Positions 1 through 6,874 of a stretch of 44,367 nucleotides of DNA are shown piece by piece. The notes below the pieces were generated by a model. It was not told the origin of the DNA. It saw only the letters and a list, made by a program, of their open reading frames with translations, and searched no databases. Position 1 is the first letter of the stretch. Every line of letters begins with the position of its first letter. Source of the stretch: an uncultured Collinsella sp. (lineage in GTDB: Bacteria; Actinomycetota; Coriobacteriia; Coriobacteriales; Coriobacteriaceae); NCBI GenBank assembly GCA_902482035.1, contig CABSYW010000021.1:1-44367 (forward strand), given 5' to 3'. The position numbers and the translations under genes are program-made.

Positions 1-49
1 ACGAGATTCGCCTTAGTCTCGTGGGCTCGGAGATGTGTATAAGAGACAG
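1..49. other. Residual Illumina Nextera adaptor with i7 index
   Basis: Bases 16-49 are the 34-base Nextera read-2 transposase adaptor, ending in AGATGTGTATAAGAGACAG. Bases 1-7 (ACGAGAT) match the end of the P7 primer, and bases 8-15 (TCGCCTTA) match the i7 index known as N701. Together they form a contiguous library-adaptor structure, so genomic sequence starts at about base 50. This is recalled adaptor sequence compared by eye. Confidence 0.96.
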
Positions 50-95
50 ATCTCCCTCCTCCGTGGCGGCGCTTTTGTGCGTAGGCGAGAAGGAT

Positions 96-259
96 TCGCC
101 ACGAAACCGGCCCATCTACTACATTTAGTCCCTTACCCCTAACCATGCCAAAAAACGCGAAAACAAAACCGCAGGTAGAACGCCTGTGGTTTTGTTCAAA
201 ACGAAGGTATGGTCAGGGGTATCGAGTCAAACGTAGTAGATGGGCGGGTTTCGTGGCGA
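96..259. repeat. Large imperfect palindrome with inner hairpin (repeat family A, copy 1)
   Basis: Arms 96-149 and 206-259 are near-complementary; for example CGCCACGAAACC and CCCATCTACTAC on the left find their complements on the right. Nested inside is a second hairpin with arms at 162-175 and 183-196 (AACAAAACCGCAGG against CCTGTGGTTTTGTT). The inner core AAAACCGCAGGTAG recurs in the next repeat at 350-503. No ORF here looks genuine. It could be a MITE-like element or a structured RNA; no terminal duplication was identified. Confidence 0.75.
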
Positions 260-349
260 GCGGTTCCGGGTGATTCCTTGGGGACGGAGGAAAACGGATC
301 ATTTTGGTCCCGCGAGGCTTGCGGAGGCGCTCGTGCAGAGCCGCTCGGA

Positions 350-503
350 CAAAACTATGCCGGTTTACGGGGCTAAGTCACGCGCTCCCAACCATGCCGA
401 TATCCGTGAAAATAAAACCGCAGGTAGACAAGCCGTCATTTTACGGAAAACGCGGGCATGGATGGGGGCCCTGAGCTTAGCCCCGTAAACCGGCATAGTT
501 TTG
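350..503. repeat. Large palindrome with shared core (repeat family A, copy 2)
   Basis: Arms 350-398 and 455-503 pair almost perfectly over their outer 28 bases (outer part CAAAACTATGCCGGTTTACG) and again at the inner ACCATGCC/GGCATGG ends. The centre holds AAAACCGCAGGTAG, as in the repeat at 96-259, although the arm sequences differ. It lies downstream of the two-component operon, whose last gene ends at 564, and could also help terminate it. Bases 260-349 and 504-563 hold nothing else I can name. Confidence 0.75.
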
Positions 504-563
504 AAATGGCATTAAATCGGTAGCAGCCATTTTGCTATGCCGGGGCGGTCGGCCGTTGGGTAA

Positions 564-1193
564 TTACCCTCGCAGGTAGGCGATGGCGATCTGCGTGCGG
601 TTGCGTAGGCCCATTTTGGCAAGGATTGAGCTGATGTGGTTGCGTACGGTGCCTTCGCCCATATAGGCGGTGGCGGCAATCTCCTTGTTATCGAGGCCGC
701 GGGCGATGAGCTCGGCGACTTCGAACTCGCGGTCGGTTAGGCTGACAAAGGCCGCAGGCCGGCGGGGCGTGCCCGCCTCAACGTCCGTTCCGTCAAAATC
801 GACGTCCTCGATCGCCTTGCCCTCGAACACGCGTTTGCCATCCATGACCTGCGTCAACGCGGGAGGGATGGCAGCGACGTCGGTTTTAATCAAGTAGCCG
901 CGCGCGCCCAGTTTGAGCGCCGACACAATGTATTCGTCATCCGAGAATGTCGTCAGAAACACCACGCGCGCCGCAGGGTCGCGCTCAAGGATCTCGCGTG
1001 CCGCCGAAAGTCCGTCGCGCCCCGGCATCTGAATGTCGAGCAGTGCGATATCGGGCGCGTGTTCGGCATAGAGCGAAACCGCGTCGTTGCCGTTGGCGCC
1101 GGTGCCCACTACCTCGATCTGCGGCTGGGCGCCCAGGATAATCTTGAGCGAATCGACCACCAAGCGGTCGTCGTCGACAACAATGAGCCTCAT
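564..1193 (-). CDS. NarL/LuxR-family response regulator
   Basis: A 209-residue two-component response regulator. The receiver domain spans about residues 1-120, with acidic pocket D7-D9, phospho-acceptor D53 (motif LLDIQMPG), T81 and K103. A LuxR-type helix-turn-helix follows at about 148-209 (LTDREFEVAELIARG, then EGTVRNHISSILAKMGL). Its ATG overlaps the stop of the upstream histidine kinase as ATGA, so the two are translationally coupled. The pair is divergent from an ABC-2 exporter, and regulation of that exporter by this system is the usual arrangement, but this is inferred from position only. All key residues are present and the length is normal. Confidence 0.95.
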   Translation of the reverse strand: MRLIVVDDDRLVVDSLKIILGAQPQIEVVGTGANGNDAVSLYAEHAPDIALLDIQMPGRDGLSAAREILERDPAARVVFLTTFSDDEYIVSALKLGARGYLIKTDVAAIPPALTQVMDGKRVFEGKAIEDVDFDGTDVEAGTPRRPAAFVSLTDREFEVAELIARGLDNKEIAATAYMGEGTVRNHISSILAKMGLRNRTQIAIAYLRG

Positions 1194-2335
1194 CGGGCGT
1201 CATCTCCTTGCTGCTTGGGAACGGTGGCAAACACGCGCCAGCCGGGGGAGCCGGCACGCGGGCCGGCGGTGAAGGTGCCGCCAAGCGCCTCGATGCGCTC
1301 GCGCATGGAGGCGAGCCCCATGCCCTCCGTGGCGCCGCGGCCGCTTGCTTGGACCCCGTCCGCGCCATCGTCGGTAACGATGAGCTGGTAAAACGACGGA
1401 TGCTCCATGCACCGTACGGTGACGGTCTGGGCGCAAGCGTGGCGCATGGCGTTGGAAAGCGCCTCGCGCAGCACCGCCGCAAAGCAGTTGGCGACATTTG
1501 CGGGCGCATGCTCGGCCAAAACTTCAAGCTCAACCTGCGGGCCGCCGTCCGAGCGCGCGCCTTCAACAATGCGTTCGAGCTGCACGGAAAGGTCGACGGC
1601 GTTGTCGTTGAGCGCGTGGACGCTGACGCGTACGAGCTGGAGCGCCTCGTCAACCGTGCGTTTGACGTCGGCGAAATCGGCGGCGACGCCAGGCTCGTCG
1701 GCGTGGACCACGCGAAGGGCTTCGGCCTGCAGCGAGGCGCGCGTGAGCTGGTGGCCGACGTTATCGTGGATCTCGCGCGCGATACGGGCGCGTTCGGCGA
1801 GTGTCGCGAGCTCGACTTCGTAGTCCTGGCGGTCGGCAAGATCGCGGTTGCGCGCTTCGAGCGCGAGGGCTCGTTCCTGCAGCTCGTCGCGGGTACGGCG
1901 CATGCGCTTTTGCTCACGCTCCAGCTGGGCTGTGCGCAGTGACAACAAGGTGGCGGCAACCGAAAGGATAGCGGTCAGCAGAAGCGTTCGGGAGGTGAGC
2001 GCGTCGGTGCGAAGGTCCGCGACGAGCGCAAGGGCAAAAGCGGAGCCAATGCCCAGCGCGACCCAGGCGTGCTCACGGCGCACGCGCCGCGCGATGTCAT
2101 AGAAGGCGAGAGGCGCAAACGGCACAAACGGCGGCACGAAGACGGCCGCGATGATGCAGGCGTAGCTCGCGGCCTCGCTCACACGGCGGGCGCGGTTTCC
2201 CTGTGCGACCTCGGCCAGTGAGGTGGCAATAACGCCAAGGCAAAACGCCGCAACCAGACGAGCGTCCACAGCAAGGCCCGTGGCGGCTGCGATGCAGCAC
2301 GCCAGCACGATCGATTTGTCGAATAGCCTGTTCAT
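1190..2335 (-). CDS. Sensor histidine kinase (HisKA_3 family)
   Basis: A membrane sensor kinase of 381 residues. I chose the ATG at 2333-2335 because residues before it in the longer open frame do not look like protein. Hydrophobic segments lie at about 8-30, 28-45, 56-80, 90-108 and 115-133, followed by a coiled coil at about 135-175. The dimerisation/phosphoacceptor motif RIAREIHDNVGHQ has H190. The ATPase domain shows the N box (EALSNAMRHA), a D box (TDDGADG) and a G box (GMGLASMRERIEALGG). It ends in a 4-base overlap with the response regulator at 1193. The sensed signal is not evident; the short extracytoplasmic loops suggest an intramembrane-sensing type. Confidence 0.93.
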   Translation of the reverse strand: MNRLFDKSIVLACCIAAATGLAVDARLVAAFCLGVIATSLAEVAQGNRARRVSEAASYACIIAAVFVPPFVPFAPLAFYDIARRVRREHAWVALGIGSAFALALVADLRTDALTSRTLLLTAILSVAATLLSLRTAQLEREQKRMRRTRDELQERALALEARNRDLADRQDYEVELATLAERARIAREIHDNVGHQLTRASLQAEALRVVHADEPGVAADFADVKRTVDEALQLVRVSVHALNDNAVDLSVQLERIVEGARSDGGPQVELEVLAEHAPANVANCFAAVLREALSNAMRHACAQTVTVRCMEHPSFYQLIVTDDGADGVQASGRGATEGMGLASMRERIEALGGTFTAGPRAGSPGWRVFATVPKQQGDDAR

Positions 2336-2534
2336 ACGGGTATTGTACGCGATGCCGCGCACGGGGGAGGCACTACCCGGAGCAACCGTGACATTCCTCC
2401 CACGCGGCAAAGCGGGGGCGTCGGCGGGCCACGCGACCGAGCCCCCGCACTCGTGACAAAGCTCACTGGTGCGCGCCGGCCGCTCCTGCGATGATGCAAT
2501 CGTACCGGGCCGCAAGCAACAGAAGGGCCGCCTC

Positions 2535-3473
2535 ATGACAGACATCGTCCACGTCGAAAACCTCGTCAAGCGCTACGACGATCTTATCGCGCTCGACCAC
2601 TTTAACCTGAGCATCGCCCCCGGCGAGATCTTTGGCCTGCTGGGCCCCAACGGCTCGGGCAAGACCACGTCCATCAACTGTATTCTGCAGCTGCTCGCCT
2701 ACGACAAAGGCACTATCGAGCTGTTCGGCGAGCCCATGACGCCCGCCCGCTACGACCTCAAGCGCCGCATCGGCGTGGTCCCGCAGCAAGTTGCGGTGTT
2801 CGACGAGCTCACGGTGCGTGAGAACATCGACTATTTCTGCAGCCTTTACGTTAGCGACCGCAAGCGCCACCGCGCGCTGGTGGACGAGGCGATCGACTTT
2901 GTCGGGCTGGGCGACTTTGCCAAGTTTCGCCCCGGCAAGCTCTCGGGCGGCCTGGCGCGTCGCCTCAACATTGCCTGCGGCATTGCGCACAAGCCCGAGC
3001 TCATCTTCTTTGACGAGCCTACGGTGGCAGTCGACCCGCAGAGTCGCAACGCTATCCTGGAGGGCATCTGCCGCTTGCGCGACGAGGGCGCCACGGTGGT
3101 GTATACCAGCCATTACATGGAGGAAGTCGAGCAGATTTGCAGCCGCATCATGATCATGGACGGCGGACGTGTGCTGGCGCAGGGCACCAATGACGAGCTC
3201 AAACGCATGATTCAAATGGGCGAGCGCGTGACTGTCGAGGTCGGCGCCGTCGAGACCGCCACGGTCGAGCGGCTGCGCGCCCTCGAGCACGTGCTTTCGG
3301 TTGAGCTGTCCGGCGGCGAGCTCGTCTGCACCTGCGAAGCGAGCCCGCACAATTTGGTCGACATCCTCGACACGCTGCGCGCCGCCGATGTGGCGCTCGG
3401 CCGCGTATGGAGCGAGCCGCCGACCCTCAACGACGTGTTCCTCGAGATCACCGGCCGCGAGCTGCGCGACTAG
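2535..3473 (+). CDS. ABC transporter ATP-binding protein (ABC-2 exporter)
   Basis: A 312-residue ATPase of an export ABC transporter, fuelling the two permeases that follow. Walker A is GPNGSGKTTS, the signature is LSGGLARRLN, Walker B is LIFFDEPTVAVD and the switch histidine is in YTSHYMEE. A C-terminal domain of about 90 residues follows, as in drug- or lantibiotic-type ABC-2 ATPases. I took the ATG at 2535 (MTDIVHVENLVKRY) over an upstream in-frame start whose extra residues look non-coding. The spacing to the next gene is 9 bases, so one operon with 3483 and 4657. The substrate cannot be told from the sequence. Confidence 0.94.
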   Translation: MTDIVHVENLVKRYDDLIALDHFNLSIAPGEIFGLLGPNGSGKTTSINCILQLLAYDKGTIELFGEPMTPARYDLKRRIGVVPQQVAVFDELTVRENIDYFCSLYVSDRKRHRALVDEAIDFVGLGDFAKFRPGKLSGGLARRLNIACGIAHKPELIFFDEPTVAVDPQSRNAILEGICRLRDEGATVVYTSHYMEEVEQICSRIMIMDGGRVLAQGTNDELKRMIQMGERVTVEVGAVETATVERLRALEHVLSVELSGGELVCTCEASPHNLVDILDTLRAADVALGRVWSEPPTLNDVFLEITGRELRD

Positions 3474-3482
3474 GGGGCAGTC

Positions 3483-4670
3483 ATGTTCAACACCATCATC
3501 ACTACGGTCAAGACGCTGCTGCGCCGGCCGAGCACGTGGGTCTGGGGCGCTCTCTTTCCCATCGCACTTTCCACGATGTTCATGTTTATGTTTGCGAATC
3601 TGAGCTCTGACGGCACGGTCGACCCGGTACCGGTTGCCGTCATAGCGGACGAGGCCTGGGACGCCTCGACCTTTAAGGACGTGGCGACGTCGCTTGCCAA
3701 GGAGAGCGACAATCAGCTGCTCGAGATCCACGAGTGCGACGACGCAGCCGATGCGAACCGTGTGCTTAAGGCCGGCGAGGTCGCGGGCATCTATACGGTC
3801 GACGACGCGGGCGCACCCAAGCTCACGTTGCTGTCGAGCTACGACAGCTCGCGTGCCTCAACGGTGCTCACCGACCGCAGCATTCTGGAGACGGTGGCAA
3901 GCTCGTATACACAAAATGCCGAGCTCATGTCTCAGATTGCCCAGGACAACCCGGCGGCGCTCGCCGACCCGGAGGCGGTTGCGCGCGCCCTGTCGCTCGA
4001 GGGCGGCACCCGCCGCGTAAGCCTGACACGCACCACGCCCGATGGCACGGTCATCTACTATTACGCGCTCTTTGGCCTGGTCGCGATGATGTCTGCGGAG
4101 TTTGCCGCCTTGAGCGTCGTCGATCTGCAGCCCAATCTGTCGGGCCTTGGCGCGCGCCGCTGCGCGGGCGGTCTTTCCAAAACGGCGTCGCTGGCCGGTA
4201 TCTTTGTGGGCTCGTGGCTGGTCTCCTTTGCCTCGATGGCGATCGCGATCGGCTACGTGCGCCTGGTTGTGGGCGTCGACTTTGGCGGGCGCGAGGGGCT
4301 GTGTCTGGTGGGCGGTGCCGCTTCCGCGCTTGCCGCCACGGGCTTGGGACTCTTTGTGGGCACGCTTCCCGTTAAGGGCGGCAAGGCATCCAAGTCGGGC
4401 ATCCTCACAGGCTTTGCCACCACGTGCGCTTTGTTCGCTGGGCTCTACGGCGAACCGGCGATGGCGCTTGCCGATGACGTCGCCCGCGCCTGTCCGGCCG
4501 AGTGCTGGCTCAACCCCGTCAAGCTCATCTGCGACATGTTCAACCGCCTGTATTTCTTTGAGGACCTGGATCCTTTTGCCGTTCGCGCCGGCGCACTGGT
4601 CCTCATGGCACTGCTGTTCGTTGCCGCCGCCACGCTGATCTTTGGAAGGAGCCGCTATGAGCACCTTTAA
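3483..4670 (+). CDS. ABC-2 type transporter permease
   Basis: A 395-residue membrane protein with the ABC-2 permease plan: one N-terminal helix (about 20-38, WVWGALFPIALSTMFMFMF), an extracytoplasmic domain of about 150 residues, then a cluster of about five helices from residue 195 to the C-terminus. It sits between the ATPase and a second permease and overlaps the next gene by 14 bases. The two permeases are probably a heterodimeric channel. The family includes antimicrobial peptide and drug exporters, but no substrate-specific motif was recognised. Confidence 0.88.
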   Translation: MFNTIITTVKTLLRRPSTWVWGALFPIALSTMFMFMFANLSSDGTVDPVPVAVIADEAWDASTFKDVATSLAKESDNQLLEIHECDDAADANRVLKAGEVAGIYTVDDAGAPKLTLLSSYDSSRASTVLTDRSILETVASSYTQNAELMSQIAQDNPAALADPEAVARALSLEGGTRRVSLTRTTPDGTVIYYYALFGLVAMMSAEFAALSVVDLQPNLSGLGARRCAGGLSKTASLAGIFVGSWLVSFASMAIAIGYVRLVVGVDFGGREGLCLVGGAASALAATGLGLFVGTLPVKGGKASKSGILTGFATTCALFAGLYGEPAMALADDVARACPAECWLNPVKLICDMFNRLYFFEDLDPFAVRAGALVLMALLFVAAATLIFGRSRYEHL

Positions 4671-5862
4671 GACCGCGCTTCGCATGGCGCTCGCTCACCC
4701 GTTCTACCTGCTCATCTACACGGTGTTCATTTCGCTGATGGGCGTATTCATCGCGGCATCGGTGAGCTGGAACTCGTCGCAGCTCACCGAGTACAAGCCC
4801 TACGACGCCAACGTGATCGTGGTCGACCGCGATGGCAGTGATCTTTCACGTGCGCTCACCAAGCACCTAGGTTCGCGGTTTGACCTGGTCACGGGCGTCG
4901 GCGATGACACGTACGACCTTGCGGACGCGCTCTCCAGGAGCAACAGCGCCAAGGGCAGCGCCGACTGCGTGTTCTTTATCCCGGAGGGGTTCGAGGACGA
5001 CCTGGTCGCGGCTGCCCGCGCGGGGGAGTCCCTGCCCAAGCTCGATGTGACCTACGGTGCCGGCACCATGGCGGCGGCGCTTTCGTCTGCCGAGGCTTCG
5101 CGCTGGATCTCGCTCGCGGGCGCTGCAGCCGCACTTGAGCCCACTGCCTCCAACGGCGACGTTGCCAAGGCCGCCGAACATGCCGCTGCAAAGCGCGCGG
5201 AGGTCCAGATCGAGCGGGTCAAGGTCGACTCGGCTGCTGCTGCCACGCTCGAGTCGTACTTCAACTTTGGCGCGTACGCGATTATCTCGTCGGTCATCGT
5301 ATCGGTGGGGTTGGTGTTCTCGGGCATGAACGAGCCCGAGCGCGTGCGCCGCATGGATGCCAGCCCGGTCTCCGAGCGTCAGCGTTCGCTTGCCGTGTTT
5401 GCGGCCGCCGCCGTGCTCACCGTCTGCATTTGGCTCGTGTCGAGCATGATGGGCGTCGTGGGCTTTGCCGGCGCGGTTGCCGAGGTCGGCGCGGGTCGTG
5501 TGTGTCTGGCGCTGGCGGTGACGTTTGCCCTGGCGTGCACGCCGCTGGCCGTTGGCTTTACGCTGTCGAGCTTGGGCGCGCGCGAGGAGCTGCTCAACGG
5601 CGTGGGCAACTTACTCGGCATGCTCATGACGTTTTTGGGCGGCGCCTGGATGCCGCTGTCGCTCATGGGCTCGGCCGTGCAGACCGCGGCGCATTTTGTG
5701 CCGACGTATTGGGTGAACGACGCGATCGGCAAGGCGCTCGCCGCGGACCTGACGTCCACCGTGCTGGGCGACATCGCCTGCGACCTGGGCGTCACGGTGC
5801 TCTTTGCCGCGGCCATCGCCGCCGTAGGCCTAGCCCTCGCACGCACCAAATCCCACGCCTAG
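4657..5862 (+). CDS. ABC-2 type transporter permease
   Basis: A 401-residue partner permease with the same plan as the preceding gene: a helix at about 17-38, a large external loop (about 40-200), then about five helices from 205 to the end (FGAYAIISSVIVSVGLVF onward). The start at 4657 was preferred to an upstream in-frame codon because GGAAGGAG lies 5 bases ahead of it. It overlaps the previous gene by 14 bases, which supports coupled expression. Last gene of the 2535-5862 operon; a repeat-filled gap follows. Confidence 0.88.
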   Translation: MSTFKTALRMALAHPFYLLIYTVFISLMGVFIAASVSWNSSQLTEYKPYDANVIVVDRDGSDLSRALTKHLGSRFDLVTGVGDDTYDLADALSRSNSAKGSADCVFFIPEGFEDDLVAAARAGESLPKLDVTYGAGTMAAALSSAEASRWISLAGAAAALEPTASNGDVAKAAEHAAAKRAEVQIERVKVDSAAAATLESYFNFGAYAIISSVIVSVGLVFSGMNEPERVRRMDASPVSERQRSLAVFAAAAVLTVCIWLVSSMMGVVGFAGAVAEVGAGRVCLALAVTFALACTPLAVGFTLSSLGAREELLNGVGNLLGMLMTFLGGAWMPLSLMGSAVQTAAHFVPTYWVNDAIGKALAADLTSTVLGDIACDLGVTVLFAAAIAAVGLALARTKSHA

Positions 5863-5879
5863 TCACCTAGTCATCGTAC

Positions 5880-6055
5880 TCATTGGGGACAGACTTAAAC
5901 GACTAGTCATTGGGGACAGTCTTTGCAGAACCGCCGGCTTGCCGGTCGGGTTGCCAAGGACTGTCCCCAACTGCCGGCAGAAAAGGAGCGTCCCCAGCTG
6001 CCGGGTGGCGAAAGAGTGTCCCCAGCGGCTAGTCGTTTAAGTCTGTCCCCAATGA
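5880..6055. repeat. Nested palindrome of the GGGGAC repeat family
   Basis: The outer arms, 5880-5906 and 6029-6055, are a perfect 27-base inverted repeat (TCATTGGGGACAGACTTAAA and continuing). Inside, GGGGACAGTC near 5913-5922 pairs with GACTGTCCCC near 5960-5969, and the TGTCCCC unit recurs at 6018-6023. The core TAGTC[AG]TT-GGGGAC is shared with shorter copies at 9539, 17967, 36364, 36417 and 42477. The 290-base gap between the ABC-2 operon and the next gene consists largely of this element. Confidence 0.85.
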
Positions 6056-6152
6056 CTAGTCTGAAATAAAATCCAGGCCTCGCTCCAAAATAGTTCGCCA
6101 TGGTTTACTATTACGCTCATAAAGTAGTACGAGGCTAACAACGGGGGATACC

Positions 6153-6866
6153 ATGGCAACGCAGGAAGCCTATGTCCAGGTTAAGGATCTCAAAAAGCAT
6201 TACGGCGACGGTGATGCGCGCCTGACGGTACTCGATGGCATCGACACGTCCATCAACCGCGGCGAGATCTGCGTCATGCTGGGGCCCTCGGGCTCGGGTA
6301 AGTCGACCTTTCTCAACCTGATCGGCGGCCTGGAGGATGCCGATGCCGGCTCCATTCTGGTGGACGGCTGTGACCTCACGGTGCTCAAACCTACCGACCT
6401 GGGCGAGTATCGCCGCCGTGAGCTGGGCTTTGTCTTCCAGTTCTACAACCTGGTGCCCGACCTCACCATCAAGGAAAACATCGAGGTCACGGCATGCCTG
6501 TCCAAAAAGCCGCTCAACATTGACGACCTGCTACGCTCGCTGGGCCTCTACGAGCACCGCAACAAGTTCCCGCGCCAGGTTTCGGGTGGTCAGCAGCAAC
6601 GCTGTGCCATCGGCCGCGCGCTCGTCAAAAACCCGGGTCTGCTGCTGTGCGACGAGCCCACAGGCGCGCTCGACTATAAGACGTCCAAGGAAATCTTGCA
6701 GCTCATGGAGGATGTCAACCGCACCTACGGCTGCACCATCATCATTGTCACCCACAATGCCGCCATCGCGCGCATGGCCAATCGCGTGCTGCGCCTGCGC
6801 GACGGGCGCATCGTCGAGGATGAGCTCAACGAGTCGCCCGTCGCAGCCGCCGAGCTCGATTGGTAG
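6153..6866 (+). CDS. ABC transporter ATP-binding protein (MacB/LolD type)
   Basis: A 237-residue ATPase. Walker A is GPSGSGKSTF, the Q loop is VFQFYNLVPDLT, the signature is VSGGQQQRCAIGRAL, Walker B is LLLCDEPTGALD and the H loop is IIVTHN. The Q-loop and signature wording is typical of the MacB/LolD/FtsE group that works with FtsX-like permeases. The next gene is such a permease, starting 9 bases after this stop. These systems are usually mechanotransmitters or exporters of peptides or lipoproteins. A GGGGGAT sequence 5 bases ahead of the ATG is the ribosome site. Confidence 0.95.
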   Translation: MATQEAYVQVKDLKKHYGDGDARLTVLDGIDTSINRGEICVMLGPSGSGKSTFLNLIGGLEDADAGSILVDGCDLTVLKPTDLGEYRRRELGFVFQFYNLVPDLTIKENIEVTACLSKKPLNIDDLLRSLGLYEHRNKFPRQVSGGQQQRCAIGRALVKNPGLLLCDEPTGALDYKTSKEILQLMEDVNRTYGCTIIIVTHNAAIARMANRVLRLRDGRIVEDELNESPVAAAELDW

Positions 6867-6874
6867 GCGGCGCC

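Noticed and set aside
240..488. 82-codon open frame near the contig start
   Set aside because: It lies within the two giant palindromes, has no ribosome site and its product has no protein-like features.
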